Below are positions 33,216 through 41,890 of a DNA stretch of 64,000 nucleotides, in pieces (position 1 is the stretch's first letter; each line of letters starts with the position of its first letter). Position numbers and translations under genes: made by a program. Source of the stretch: Shouchella hunanensis. GTDB taxonomy: Bacteria; Bacillota; Bacilli; Bacillales; Bacillaceae_D. The stretch is taken from NCBI RefSeq assembly GCF_028735875.1, contig NZ_CP117834.1, positions 2,530,001 to 2,594,000 of the forward strand, in the 5' to 3' direction. Under the pieces are notes generated by a model that worked only from the letters and a program-made list of their open reading frames with translations, was not told where the DNA came from and searched no databases.

Positions 33216-34067
33216 ATGGGGGAATTGAAGAGTAAACGAGACATGGCTTCGTCTTTACTAAGACAATTAAATGGTCGATTAACATGCCCGTATTGTCAGG
33301 AAGCGTTAGAGTTAGTAGATATGTATAAACTGGTTTGTGTGCATGCCCATTCGTTTGATGTATCGAAGCAAGGGACCCTCTATGCTTTAACTCAATCGGG
33401 ATCAAGTCAGTACGATAAACGTTTATTTCAAGCAAGGCAGTCAATAATACAACAGAAACAACTGTATGCGCCAATGCATGATAGGCTGGTACAAGAGCTT
33501 GATGAAGGGGATCTATTACTGGATGCCGGAACTGGAGAAGGCTCTCATCTAAATGAAATCAAAAGAAGATTTTCTACTATTCTTCCAGTTGGACTTGATA
33601 TTTCAAAAGATGGTATTCAACAAGCTGCTAAGTCTTACCGGGATCATGTCTGGATAGTCGGGGACCTTGCAAATCTGCCTTTTGGTAATCAAACCATCGA
33701 CATCATTATAAATATATTATCCCCGTCAAACTATGCCGAATTTAAGCGTGTGCTAACGTCTGGAGGGAAGTTGATTAAGGTTGTTCCAGGAGCAAACTAT
33801 TTACAGGAATTGCGTGCTTATACTGCTGAAGCTTCAGCACAGCCGTATTCAAATTCAAAAACGATTGAGCTGTTTAACCGTCATTTTAGTGATACGGATG
33901 TGCAGACTCTCTCCTATAAAAAAGAGGTTACATCAGAGGAGCGTCAGTGGATTGTTGATATGTCTCCACTTGGCTGGACGGTCCAAGAAAGAGCAAGGTG
34001 CGACTATATCAACAAAGGAAGTTCTTCTATTACAATTGATTTAACCATTTTAATAGCAAGAACGTAA
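33216..34067 (+). CDS. rlmA: 23S rRNA (guanine-N1)-methyltransferase RlmA family
   Basis: 283 residues. An N-terminal zinc finger (CPYC at about 27-30, then Cys and His in VCVHAHSFDVSKQG) precedes a SAM-binding Rossmann domain with LLLDAGTGEGSHL (about 100-112). The bridge HSFDVSKQG and later RLFQARQSII match RlmA. These enzymes methylate G745 or G748 of 23S rRNA; in Gram-positives the G748 mark affects tylosin and telithromycin binding. AAGGTGACGT precedes ATG. Its end overlaps the terminator shared with the NUDIX gene. Confidence 0.85.
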   Translation: MGELKSKRDMASSLLRQLNGRLTCPYCQEALELVDMYKLVCVHAHSFDVSKQGTLYALTQSGSSQYDKRLFQARQSIIQQKQLYAPMHDRLVQELDEGDLLLDAGTGEGSHLNEIKRRFSTILPVGLDISKDGIQQAAKSYRDHVWIVGDLANLPFGNQTIDIIINILSPSNYAEFKRVLTSGGKLIKVVPGANYLQELRAYTAEASAQPYSNSKTIELFNRHFSDTDVQTLSYKKEVTSEERQWIVDMSPLGWTVQERARCDYINKGSSSITIDLTILIART

Positions 34068-34110
34068 TCCGAACGCTGAATTTACATCGATTCAGACGTT
34101 CGGATTGTTT
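34066..34110. terminator. Bidirectional terminator between rlmA and the NUDIX gene
   Basis: AATCCGAACG pairs with CGTTCGGATT; an inner TGAA/TTCA pairing extends the stem. It overlaps the ends of both converging genes. Confidence 0.7.
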
Positions 34111-34552
34111 CTAAAATAGATGGGTAATAGGGCAAGATATAGTCCTTGTATTCATCCTTTAATGTCGGGGGAAGGCTTTTTACAAATCGAACTTCTTTCG
34201 ATTCATTCGGGTTCACTTGAAGGGTCCCACTAAAATGCTTCGTCCAATAAACAGCAGTAACGGAGTATATTTCATCACCATTGTCGAATGTAAAATGGTA
34301 TGTTTCGCCTGAGAATATGCCAAGAAGTTGAAGATTTCTTACATCCAGTCCAGTTTCTTCTTTCACTTCTCTTACTGCTGTTTGTTCTAAAGACTCCCCT
34401 AGTTCCATTAATCCTCCGGGTAATCCCCAACCCCCGTCTTTTCGATTTTCAAGCAAAAGCTCACCTTGATGATTAACGATCAAAACAACGGAACCTGGTA
34501 AGATTAAAGGCTGTGTTCCAACTTTTTGTCGTAATGATTGAACATAGTCCAA
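34082..34552 (-). CDS. NUDIX hydrolase
   Basis: About 156 residues. The NUDIX box is complete from GGLMELGESLEQ to AVREVKEETGL, with the metal-binding REVKEE. Such proteins hydrolyse nucleoside diphosphates linked to other groups; this short form is similar to ADP-ribose or dNTP hydrolases of bacilli. TTG 34552 (MDYVQSLRQKVG) is preferred: GGAG lies eight bases upstream, and relatives begin in this way. GTG 34561 overlaps that site. Confidence 0.85.
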   Translation of the reverse strand: MDYVQSLRQKVGTQPLILPGSVVLIVNHQGELLLENRKDGGWGLPGGLMELGESLEQTAVREVKEETGLDVRNLQLLGIFSGETYHFTFDNGDEIYSVTAVYWTKHFSGTLQVNPNESKEVRFVKSLPPTLKDEYKDYILPYYPSILETIRTSESM

Positions 34553-34820
34553 TGCAATCACTCCTCTCTAAGTGAAAGACTCGTTTCCTAGAATGTTGTT
34601 CTCCATCTAATGAATGCGCTTAAAACGCTAATGCATACTGTTCCTTTCTCGGTAAAGATCATAATATCCTTCTGATGTAGGATCCATTTAGGACGGAAAA
34701 CCATTTGTATGTTAGTGAGGAAATATAAGATTAGGTAAAAGCATTAGGACCTTTGTCCACACAACATCGAATCCCGATGCATAAGGTATAGCAGACCCTT
34801 AGGTTTGGGAGGTGAAGCTT

Positions 34821-35024
34821 ATGAGTTATTATGAATCTGGTAGACATGGCCACTACAAACCTGTAAAAGGTTTTTCTGCTCGAATTTGTCCAGGTTGTCG
34901 CTGTAAAAAACGGTGCGCTTCTTGTAACGAACGACCAGTAGAAACACCAGTAGAACGACCGGTAGAGCGCCCAATTCGCTTATTCACTGAGTTAGCTGAT
35001 TTAAACCAAACAGATGAGAAGTAA
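34821..35024 (+). CDS. Small cysteine-rich protein with a VERP repeat tail
   Basis: 67 residues from ATG 34821, eight bases after GGGAGGTG. The N-terminus is rich in Tyr, His and Gly (MSYYESGRHGHYKP). A tight cluster CPGCRCKKRCASC could bind zinc. It is followed by a short tandem repeat (VETP, VERP, VERP) and an acidic tail. It has its own terminator. Small Tyr/Cys-rich proteins of this kind are often spore-coat proteins in bacilli, but no specific homology is claimed. Confidence 0.65.
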   Translation: MSYYESGRHGHYKPVKGFSARICPGCRCKKRCASCNERPVETPVERPVERPIRLFTELADLNQTDEK

Positions 35025-35033
35025 TTCTATACA

Positions 35034-35073
35034 AGGCTAAGCCATTGTGTAACAATGAGCTTAGCTTATTTTA
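35034..35073 (+). terminator. Terminator after the Cys-rich small gene
   Basis: AGGCTAAGCCATTGT pairs with ACAATGAGCTTAGCTT (one bulge), followed by ATTTTAC. Confidence 0.65.
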
Positions 35074-35092
35074 CTGACAGGTGATGAGAGAA

Positions 35093-35734
35093 ATGAAGAA
35101 GGAAACCCCAAAAATACCAGAAGTTCTTGAAGAAAAATCATTGCAATCGGTCTTGTTTGAAGAGGATCGAGAATTAGTTCGTTCCAGCATATATCAAGAA
35201 GACCTCAGTGATTCCAATTTGCAAAAGCTAATCCTTTCTAAATGTATCGTTACTCGCTGTTCATTCCCGCGCTCACACATGGTGAAAGCTGATTTTACCG
35301 ATGTGCGATTTGTGAATTGTGACTTTTCGAATGTAGATCTGTCAGAAAGTCTGTTTCATCGGGTTGAGTTTATTGACTGCAAATTTATCGGTAGTCAATT
35401 TACTAACGCGCATTTGTCTCACACTACGTTTACAAATTGCGTCTTAAATGTAAGCAATTTTATTGATGTAACGCTTAAGGGAACACAGTTTAGTTGTTCT
35501 TCGCTAAAGCAAGTCAATGTCGCACATGCGAAAGTGAAACAACTTATTCTTGATAAGTGTGACATTGATGATTGCTCATTTCATGAGACATCTTTAAATG
35601 GAGTCGACATTAGCACTTGTACATACAATTCTTTTCAAGCCTCACAAGATATACTGTCAGGATTAATCGTCTCAAAAGAACAAGCCATTGGGTTTGCCCG
35701 ACTACTAGGGCTAACTGTTAAAGAGGAAATGTAA
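35093..35734 (+). CDS. Pentapeptide-repeat protein
   Basis: About 213 residues. From about residue 40 to 185 hydrophobic Leu/Phe recur every five residues (ADFTD, CDFSN, VDLSE, CKFIG and so on), the mark of a right-handed quadrilateral beta-helix. Nine repeats carry Cys before the central residue. A C-terminal GLIVSKEQAIGFARLLGL resembles Qnr-like proteins of Gram-positives, where such folds mimic DNA and protect gyrase. That function is a possibility only. Starts ATG 35084 and GTG 35081 are also in frame. Confidence 0.8.
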   Translation: MKKETPKIPEVLEEKSLQSVLFEEDRELVRSSIYQEDLSDSNLQKLILSKCIVTRCSFPRSHMVKADFTDVRFVNCDFSNVDLSESLFHRVEFIDCKFIGSQFTNAHLSHTTFTNCVLNVSNFIDVTLKGTQFSCSSLKQVNVAHAKVKQLILDKCDIDDCSFHETSLNGVDISTCTYNSFQASQDILSGLIVSKEQAIGFARLLGLTVKEEM

Positions 35735-35829
35735 CAGAAATGTGAACATCGCTGAATTTGATGAGATTCTATTCTGCAAAAAGGTGAGCCATGGTACACT
35801 AGACAAAAGATTTATTTTGGAGGGGTACT

Positions 35830-36738
35830 ATGGGGAAACGAATTATGTTGTTTATCGGAACTAATATTCTTGTTCTAACAACGATCTTTATCGTTTGGTC
35901 ACTCATTATACAATTTACCGGAATTGATGGTTCATTTGTATCAAGCGATGGTTCCATTCAATTTGCGGTTATTTTATTATTTAGTGCAATTGTTGGTTTT
36001 GCTGGTTCATTTATTTCATTAGCCATGTCTCGTTGGATTGCTAAAATGATGATGAAAGTCAAAGTCATTGATCCAGAGGGGCCAATGTCAAGAGAAGAAC
36101 GAGCTGTTGTAGAGAAAGTCCATCGTTTATCAAGAGCTGCAGGGCTTGTGCATATGCCTGAAGTAGGAATTTATCAAAGTAACGAAGTAAACGCATTCGC
36201 AACAGGGCCATCAAAGAAACGCTCTTTGGTTGCAGTATCGTCAGGATTGTTACACACAATGGATGATGACGCCGTTGAAGGTGTTATTGCCCATGAAGTG
36301 GCTCACGTAGCCAACGGTGATATGGTAACAATGACGTTGTTACAAGGAATTGTGAACACATTTGTTGTCTTTTTCTCGCGAGTTATTGCGATTGTACTGT
36401 CTCGATTTGTTCGTCCTGAACTGCAGTTTATCGTTCAATTTGCATCCATTATTATTTTACAAATTTTATTCTCAATACTAGGTAGCCTTGTTATTAGTGC
36501 GTATTCACGTCATCGAGAGTACCACGCTGACCGGGGCGGTGCAGACTTAGCTGGTCGAGACAAAATGGTCCATGCACTGCGTTCACTTCAACAGTACGTA
36601 AACCGAGCGAAAGCAAACGATCATACCGATGACACTGCTGTACAAACGATGAAAATTAATGGTGGGAAATCAATGATGAGATTGATGTCCACCCACCCTG
36701 ATTTAAATGATCGCATCGCACGTTTGGAAGAACGTTAG
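35830..36738 (+). CDS. htpX: Membrane metalloprotease HtpX
   Basis: 302 residues, M48 family. Two N-terminal transmembrane segments (about 5-27 and 38-60), then the zinc motif [10 protein letters not shown] (about 155-164), two further membrane segments (about 175-225) and the third ligand region [13 protein letters not shown]. HtpX degrades misfolded membrane proteins with its active site in the cytoplasm. TTTTGGAGGGGTACT precedes ATG. Single gene with a terminator. An unusually clear assignment. Confidence 0.96.
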   Translation: MGKRIMLFIGTNILVLTTIFIVWSLIIQFTGIDGSFVSSDGSIQFAVILLFSAIVGFAGSFISLAMSRWIAKMMMKVKVIDPEGPMSREERAVVEKVHRLSRAAGLVHMPEVGIYQSNEVNAFATGPSKKRSLVAVSSGLLHTMDDDAVEGVIAHEVAHVANGDMVTMTLLQGIVNTFVVFFSRVIAIVLSRFVRPELQFIVQFASIIILQILFSILGSLVISAYSRHREYHADRGGADLAGRDKMVHALRSLQQYVNRAKANDHTDDTAVQTMKINGGKSMMRLMSTHPDLNDRIARLEER

Positions 36739-36743
36739 AAAAA

Positions 36744-36776
36744 GAAGCCGTCGACTACTACGACGGCTCTTTTTTA
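36744..36776. terminator. Bidirectional terminator between htpX and the aldo/keto reductase gene
   Basis: AGCCGTCG pairs with CGACGGCT around seven bases, T-runs on both sides. Confidence 0.85.
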
Positions 36777-37703
36777 TGGAATAAGATTTCCTGCTGCGGC
36801 ATATAGCTCTGTCCATTCTTCACGTGTTAATGGAATAGATGATCCGGCACATGCTTCTTTTACTCTAGAAGGTTTTGTCGATCCTACAATGACTTGAATG
36901 TTAGCTGGATGCCTTGTTATCCAAGCGGTTGCTATCGCTGTCGGAGTAACTTGATAGGCTTCTGCCAAGCGTTCAAGAACGGAATTTAACTCAGGGAAAT
37001 CTTTCTTATTCCCAATAAACGTACCAGCAAAGAATCCGTTCTGATACGGTGACCATGCTTGTAGCGTTATGTCATTGAGGCGACAATAATCAAGCGTTCC
37101 TGCATCACGGTTAACAGCCTCGTCTGTTTTCATGTTAAGAGACATACTTGAATCAATTAATGGTGTATGCGCAACACCAAATTGCACTTGATTCACAATC
37201 AGCTTCTGCTCAACCGAACGTTGCAACAGCTGGATTTGATGAGGGGTATGATTAGACACACCAAAATGACGGACTTTTCCACTTGTATGAAGTTGATGAA
37301 AGGCTGCAGCTACTTCATCAGGCTCCATAAGTGGGTCAGGTCGATGTAATAATAAAATATCTAGATAGTCAGTGTTTAAACGCTTTAAAATCCCGTCAAC
37401 AGAAGTAAGAATATGATCCTTTGAGAAATCATAGTAACCGGTCGCACCTTTGCGGATTCCACACTTACTTTGTAAAATAAGCTTTTCCCGGGAAATGTCT
37501 GTATGTGATAAAGCTTTGGCAAATAAGGATTCACATTCTCCTTTGCCATAGATATCGGCATGGTCATAAAAATTAATGCCTTGTTCATAAGCAGTTTCGA
37601 GCAATTGTTGAATGCCGCTATCATCTAGAGAATTAATACGCATATTGCCTAAGATTAAGTTTGAAACTTCTAAGTTTGTTCCTGGTAAGGTGAACGTTTT
37701 CAT
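36774..37703 (-). CDS. Aldo/keto reductase (YdhF-like)
   Basis: About 309 residues of a TIM-barrel AKR. Catalytic residues in order: Asp47 and Tyr52 (FYDHADIYGKGE), Lys81 (LILQSKCGIRKG) and His near 113 (DILLLHRPDP). The NADPH-binding end has QVIVGSTKPSRVKEA. It most resembles E. coli YdhF, whose physiological substrate is unclear. ATG 37703 follows AAAGGAG by eight or nine bases; an upstream in-frame start has no site. Confidence 0.88.
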   Translation of the reverse strand: MKTFTLPGTNLEVSNLILGNMRINSLDDSGIQQLLETAYEQGINFYDHADIYGKGECESLFAKALSHTDISREKLILQSKCGIRKGATGYYDFSKDHILTSVDGILKRLNTDYLDILLLHRPDPLMEPDEVAAAFHQLHTSGKVRHFGVSNHTPHQIQLLQRSVEQKLIVNQVQFGVAHTPLIDSSMSLNMKTDEAVNRDAGTLDYCRLNDITLQAWSPYQNGFFAGTFIGNKKDFPELNSVLERLAEAYQVTPTAIATAWITRHPANIQVIVGSTKPSRVKEACAGSSIPLTREEWTELYAAAGNLIP

Positions 37704-37765
37704 CTTACACTCTCCTTTCTTTCCTATATTCATAGTTTAAGTGGAGAAAAGAAAAGAGTACAGTG

Positions 37766-38596
37766 TTATTGTTCGACAATGCCCTTTGCAATGGCATGAG
37801 CAATGGTTGTTTGGTACGCGTCATCATTTAATTTTACGGCTTCTTCAGAATTTGTGATAAACCCTACTTCAACAAGGATGGCCGGAATTTTACTGTTGCG
37901 CAGAACATGAAATGTTTCTGGTTTAACACCTCTATCAATTTCACCTGTAGTTTGAAGTAAAGCTTGTTGTGTAGACTGAGCCAATACTTGACTACTCGAA
38001 CTGGAGGGGTGATAAAATGTTTCAATTCCTCTCGCCTCTGTATTCGTATGACCATTTGCATGAATACTAACAAATTGATCGGCCCCCCACGAAGAAGTGG
38101 AGGAGACTCGTTCTTCTAAGGAAAGAAACACATCTGTTTCCCTTGTCATATTGACAACGTACCCTAACTCCTCTAATCGTTGTTTTGTCTTATGAGCAAT
38201 AGCTAGTACGATATCTTTCTCCATTAACCCATTTGCTGCGGCACCACTATCGTGGCCACCGTGACCAGGGTCGAGCATTATGCGCTTTGGTTCTACCTCT
38301 GAATTCGTAGACGCTGCTTGTACATCAATTTTTTTGATCCAATCTAGACTAACGTAGCCCGAGCCATCAATAAGACGCCCCCAGCCTTGTCCTTCATTAA
38401 TAAACTCGACGATATCGCCGTTGTATTTTACACCAATAACCTCTGCAGATGTAGATGGTCCGCTTCGTACATTTAACGTTGTATTAACTGTCACTTCGCC
38501 TTGTTCGACTGCATAGGCCGGTGTGACGGCCAGCAAGATACAAGCAAGGGTGAAAATAATCATAAAACCATTGAGTTGCCTTCTATTTGTGTTCAT
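37766..38596 (-). CDS. Secreted N-acetylmuramoyl-L-alanine amidase (SH3b plus Amidase_3)
   Basis: 276 residues: signal peptide (about 1-29, cleaved after AYA), a bacterial SH3 domain (about 33-92; VNTTLNVRSGPSTSAEVIG) and an Amidase_3 domain (about 103-274). Zinc ligands are visible in LDPGHGGHDSG (His), NGLMEKD (Glu) and VSIHANG (His), with the catalytic Glu in LVEVGFITN. It cuts the amide between MurNAc and the stem peptide of peptidoglycan. The gap 38597-38923 shows no gene. Confidence 0.92.
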   Translation of the reverse strand: MNTNRRQLNGFMIIFTLACILLAVTPAYAVEQGEVTVNTTLNVRSGPSTSAEVIGVKYNGDIVEFINEGQGWGRLIDGSGYVSLDWIKKIDVQAASTNSEVEPKRIMLDPGHGGHDSGAAANGLMEKDIVLAIAHKTKQRLEELGYVVNMTRETDVFLSLEERVSSTSSWGADQFVSIHANGHTNTEARGIETFYHPSSSSSQVLAQSTQQALLQTTGEIDRGVKPETFHVLRNSKIPAILVEVGFITNSEEAVKLNDDAYQTTIAHAIAKGIVEQ

Positions 38597-38923
38597 CAGA
38601 ATGTCCTCCTCACCAACGGTATAAGAGACATTCTGACCAAACTAGTAATCTTTTAAACACAGCAGTAAACAAATCTTGTGAAATATCACTGTGTTTTAAT
38701 GTATCTCTTAGCCAATAAACGGCATCGCATTAATCCTAAACCTAGTATAAAATGGAGAAAACCACCATAAAAAAAGGAAGTGTGAGTGGAATAACACGAG
38801 TGAATGGAACGGCTAGTTTCTATTACAATCGAATAGACTTACCGTTAAAAAGAGAGTGAAGTAAGAATAGGAAATGCACTGTTTTCTCTTACAATGATCG
38901 ACCAAATCAAAACAGGGTGTTGT

Positions 38924-38952
38924 TTGAAAAGGTGTTAGTATTTTAGTATAAG
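38924..38952 (+). promoter_or_regulatory. SigA-type promoter of the GNAT gene
   Basis: TTGAAA (38924-38929), 17-bp spacer, TATAAG (38947-38952); start codon about 65 nt downstream of the expected transcription start. Confidence 0.55.
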
Positions 38953-39020
38953 ATTGATAGAACGAGCTTGATAGGTGCTACTGATTTGAGAATGTGTAGC
39001 CATTTAATTGGGGGTAGAAA

Positions 39021-39479
39021 ATGATACGTGAACTACAAGTGAGAAATAATGATCAATCAAAAGCATTATACGGTCTTCAAAAAGTGGCTTATCAAATTGA
39101 AGAAAATATGCTAGACTTTCACGAAATTCCTCCGTTGATGGAGTCGTTTGCACAGTTTCTTAAGACTACAGAAATGTTTTATCTATACATAGAAGAGGGT
39201 TCCATTCTAGGCGCTGTTTCCATTGATGATGATTCTAACCAAGCGATTGAAGTCACAAGGATGATGGTCGACCCGAGGCATTTTCGCAAAGGCATTGCGA
39301 CGAAGCTTTTGCAACATATTGAAACGCTCCTGAATGAGCCATGTATGTTGAAAGTGGCGACGGGAGCAAAAAATATACCTGCTATTCAGCTTTATCAATC
39401 TCAAGGCTATCAGCTTGTAGAACGTAAAGTTGTTAAAGGCGGCGTTGAATTAGTTTATTTCGAAAAAAACATAAACTAA
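39021..39479 (+). CDS. GNAT N-acetyltransferase
   Basis: 152 residues. Motif A is VTRMMVDPRHFRKGIATKLL (about 77-96), where the R-x-x-G-I-A loop binds acetyl-CoA pyrophosphate; AIQLYQSQGYQLVER is motif B. The small-molecule or protein substrate cannot be told. GGGGGTAGAAA precedes ATG. It is followed closely by the TetR gene, which has its own promoter. Confidence 0.85.
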   Translation: MIRELQVRNNDQSKALYGLQKVAYQIEENMLDFHEIPPLMESFAQFLKTTEMFYLYIEEGSILGAVSIDDDSNQAIEVTRMMVDPRHFRKGIATKLLQHIETLLNEPCMLKVATGAKNIPAIQLYQSQGYQLVERKVVKGGVELVYFEKNIN

Positions 39480-39500
39480 CATGTAATTTTCAGAAAAGTA

Positions 39501-39529
39501 TTGACAAGAGCGATTGGTAGCGCTAATGT
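39501..39529 (+). promoter_or_regulatory. Promoter of the tetR gene
   Basis: TTGACA (39501-39506), 17-bp spacer, TAATGT (39524-39529), immediately ahead of an operator-like palindrome. Confidence 0.55.
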
Positions 39530-39534
39530 ATTAT

Positions 39535-39549
39535 TTAACCAGTGGTCAA
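39535..39549. promoter_or_regulatory. TetR operator 1
   Basis: TTAACCAGTGGTCAA, an almost perfect 15-bp palindrome about the central G, lying just after the -10 of the tetR promoter. The same core recurs at 40170. Confidence 0.65.
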
Positions 39550-39564
39550 TTAGGTGGGGTGAGA

Positions 39565-40137
39565 ATGACGCCAAGACGAACAATAGCAAACGAATTAACA
39601 AAAGAAATGATTGTTGAAGTTGCTAGTCAACAGTTTCAAACAAAAGGCTATCAACACGTATCAATGCGTTCACTTGCAAAAGAACTACAGTGTAGCCACG
39701 GTGCGCTTTACTATCATTTTAACAATAAAGCTGAGCTTTTTTTTGAAGTTGTGTCTCGTTACTTCGAGAAATTAAATGACTTGATAAAAAAGGTGCAAGC
39801 CAAATCAGTTAAGAACGAAGAGAAACTAATTGAACTACTGCTTTGTTATCTGGAGTTTGGACTACACTATCAAGTTCATTATGAATTCATGTTTATGATA
39901 AAAGATCCAGCTATTGACGCACTATCTAAACGGGCGGCTAATCAAAGCTATGATCTCTTTGCTAAAGCGTTAGGTAGTTTTTCTAATAACGATGCGTCCA
40001 TTGGAGATGTCTATTCAACATTTGTATCTCTTCATGGGTTTGTTGCACACTATATTCATCGTGTAAACAACTTCTCAGAGGTAGAAGAAGCTGCTAAGAA
40101 ACATGTTCAATTTTTAACGAAAGCGATTTTGTCATAA
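39565..40137 (+). CDS. TetR-family transcriptional repressor
   Basis: About 190 residues. The N-terminal helix-turn-helix is clear (about 10-55; SMRSLAKELQCSHGALYYHFNNKAEL in the recognition region), followed by an all-helical ligand domain. ATG 39565 follows GGTGGGGTGAGA; the frame is open further upstream but through the operator. Palindromes in front of this gene and the next gene indicate autoregulation plus control of the downstream dehydrogenase. The inducer is unknown. Confidence 0.88.
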   Translation: MTPRRTIANELTKEMIVEVASQQFQTKGYQHVSMRSLAKELQCSHGALYYHFNNKAELFFEVVSRYFEKLNDLIKKVQAKSVKNEEKLIELLLCYLEFGLHYQVHYEFMFMIKDPAIDALSKRAANQSYDLFAKALGSFSNNDASIGDVYSTFVSLHGFVAHYIHRVNNFSEVEEAAKKHVQFLTKAILS

Positions 40138-40159
40138 AAAAGCCGACATGGCTTTTTTA
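40136..40159 (+). terminator. Terminator after tetR
   Basis: AAAAAGCC pairs with GGCTTTTT around GACAT, extended by T. The following gene therefore needs its own promoter or readthrough. Confidence 0.75.
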
Positions 40160-40169
40160 TACCATTAAT

Positions 40170-40182
40170 TGACCAGTGGTCA
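40170..40182. promoter_or_regulatory. TetR operator 2
   Basis: TGACCAGTGGTCA is a perfect palindrome about its central G and shares ACCAGTGGTCA with operator 1. It sits 17 bp before the start of the dehydrogenase gene. Confidence 0.7.
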
Positions 40183-40198
40183 GAAAAGGGGATATATG

Positions 40199-41140
40199 AT
40201 GAAACAAGTGACGGTTTTAGGGGCAACTGGAGGAGTTGGCTATGCATTAACAAAGGAATTGTTAAGTCGAGGAATGGAAGTCGTTGCATTTGCTCGAACA
40301 AAAAGCAAACTAACTGCTATGTTTGGAGGGAATAAAAAGGTTCAGCTTATTTCAGGAGATGTATTGAAGGAAACCGATCTCCTTGCAGCGGTTAGAGGGT
40401 CAGATGCAGTCTATCATGCCGTTAATTTTCCTTATCAGCAATGGGAAGAAAAGCAGATGGTTTGTCTTAATCGGTTAATAGCTCATGCTGAAAATACAAA
40501 CATGAGCTTAATACTTGCGGATAATATTTATGCTTATGGTGACAAAGATAGCTATGTAGCAGAAACGTCAAAAAAAGAGCCGTCCACAAAAAAAGGCACC
40601 ATTCGTCTGCAAATGGAGCAACAATTATTGGAAAGTACGACACCAGCACTTATCGTGCATTTGCCTGACTTATATGGTCCCTATGCGGTTAATACGCTCT
40701 TGCATGAGACATTGCGCAATGCTGTAGTAGGGAAGAAAGCGAACTACATTGGCTGTCCAACGATCAAACGAGAATTTCTTTATACACTTGACGCGGCGAA
40801 GGCGATTGTCGACCTTTCCTTTCAGAACCGTGTGTACAATCAAGTTTGGAATGTAAGCGGTGTGACAATAAGAGGGGAAGATCTGCTTCAGCTTATTCGT
40901 AAAGAAACAAGGACTACAAAAGGGTTTCGCGTTGTAAAGAAAAGAATGATTCGACTTCTAGGTATACTTTCACCTCAAATGCGCGAACTTGTTGAAATGA
41001 TGTATCTAACTGAACGGCCTGTTTATTTAAACAGTGAGAAGTTAGCGAATGAGTTGGACTATTGGCAGCCGACCTCTTTTGAAGTGGGCTTGAGAGAAAC
41101 GATTAAAGAACTAAGAAATGAAAGCATTCAATCATTATAA
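40199..41140 (+). CDS. NAD(P)-dependent sugar epimerase/dehydratase-like SDR
   Basis: About 313 residues of the extended SDR family. VTVLGATGGVGYALTKELL (about 4-22) binds NAD(P); later DNIYAYGD replaces the usual catalytic YxxxK region, so classical SDR catalysis is uncertain. Related proteins reduce quinones or aldehydes or act as sensors. It lies directly behind TetR operator 2. ATG 40199 follows AAGGGG by seven or eight bases; ATG 40196 is adjacent. Its last six bases overlap the end of the converging gene. Confidence 0.78.
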   Translation: MKQVTVLGATGGVGYALTKELLSRGMEVVAFARTKSKLTAMFGGNKKVQLISGDVLKETDLLAAVRGSDAVYHAVNFPYQQWEEKQMVCLNRLIAHAENTNMSLILADNIYAYGDKDSYVAETSKKEPSTKKGTIRLQMEQQLLESTTPALIVHLPDLYGPYAVNTLLHETLRNAVVGKKANYIGCPTIKREFLYTLDAAKAIVDLSFQNRVYNQVWNVSGVTIRGEDLLQLIRKETRTTKGFRVVKKRMIRLLGILSPQMRELVEMMYLTERPVYLNSEKLANELDYWQPTSFEVGLRETIKELRNESIQSL

Positions 41141-41785
41141 AAAGCGGTCGCCTCCCTCATAAAAAAGCCCAGTTAAAACAGCGCCAATTGCTTGAAGAAT
41201 CGTGCCAATTTCGTAAAACGATTCGCCATTTCCTCCACGAAGCTCTGTTATACCGGCATAGGCCTCGAAGCCGTTGCCAAAAAGTTGTAATAGCGCTGAA
41301 TAGAGTGTATAGATCTGGAAGCGCGTAGGGTTTTCCGGAGGTACAACACCAAATAGAGCATAAGAAGTGCCAAGTGCTTCGATGAATGATCCTTTTACTT
41401 CGGTCTGTATAGCGACCTCTTCTGTTAGATTGCCAATATCTGCGTAAAGGGCAAACAGTGTGCCAATTGTGATGATATAGCTCCCGTATTTGTCTGGACC
41501 ACCTGATGCAAATCCTTCTGCAACTAATGCATTGCCTGTTGCTTCAAAGCTATTGCCATATATAGAAAAATTCGAACGGAGAGCGTCTTCTAAATCTGCT
41601 TGTGTTGTAGCAGCGATGGCGTTAAAAATCGTACCAATGGCACTCACCCACAATCCAAAAAAGATAAGGGAATGATTGTCTTCAGGGCCATCGTCAGTCG
41701 CTACTTGAGGTTGATCAGGGTAGCGTCTTTTCTTTTCGTCTCGAAGTAAATCAAAAATAGATGCAGAGCGGTTATCTGTAGACAA
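41135..41785 (-). CDS. Glycine-rich repetitive hydrophobic protein (DUF6944-like)
   Basis: About 216 residues. An N-terminal polar stretch (STDNRSASIFDLLRDEKKRR) is followed by repeats in which Gly recurs in hydrophobic helices: AIGTIFNAIAAT, TIGTLFALYADIG, EIGTILQAIGAV, and GNSFEATGNAL versus GNGFEAYAGI. It resembles the uncharacterised repetitive proteins of bacilli listed as DUF6944, from memory. There is no signal peptide. TTG 41785 is chosen because AAGGAGGG lies eight bases upstream. Function unknown. Confidence 0.65.
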   Translation of the reverse strand: MSTDNRSASIFDLLRDEKKRRYPDQPQVATDDGPEDNHSLIFFGLWVSAIGTIFNAIAATTQADLEDALRSNFSIYGNSFEATGNALVAEGFASGGPDKYGSYIITIGTLFALYADIGNLTEEVAIQTEVKGSFIEALGTSYALFGVVPPENPTRFQIYTLYSALLQLFGNGFEAYAGITELRGGNGESFYEIGTILQAIGAVLTGLFYEGGDRFL

Positions 41786-41854
41786 GGAATAAACCCTCCT
41801 TAAGTCTATAGGCTGTTGTGCTATCATATGCAAAAAGGTAAGAAGGGTAACGCC

Positions 41855-41889
41855 AAAAACGGCTTAGCGAGGTTAGTGCTAAACCGTTT
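41855..41889 (-). terminator. Terminator of the DCC-family gene
   Basis: On the minus strand AAACGGTTTAGC pairs with GCTAAGCCGTTT (one wobble), followed by TT and GGC. Confidence 0.65.
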
Positions 41890-41890
41890 C

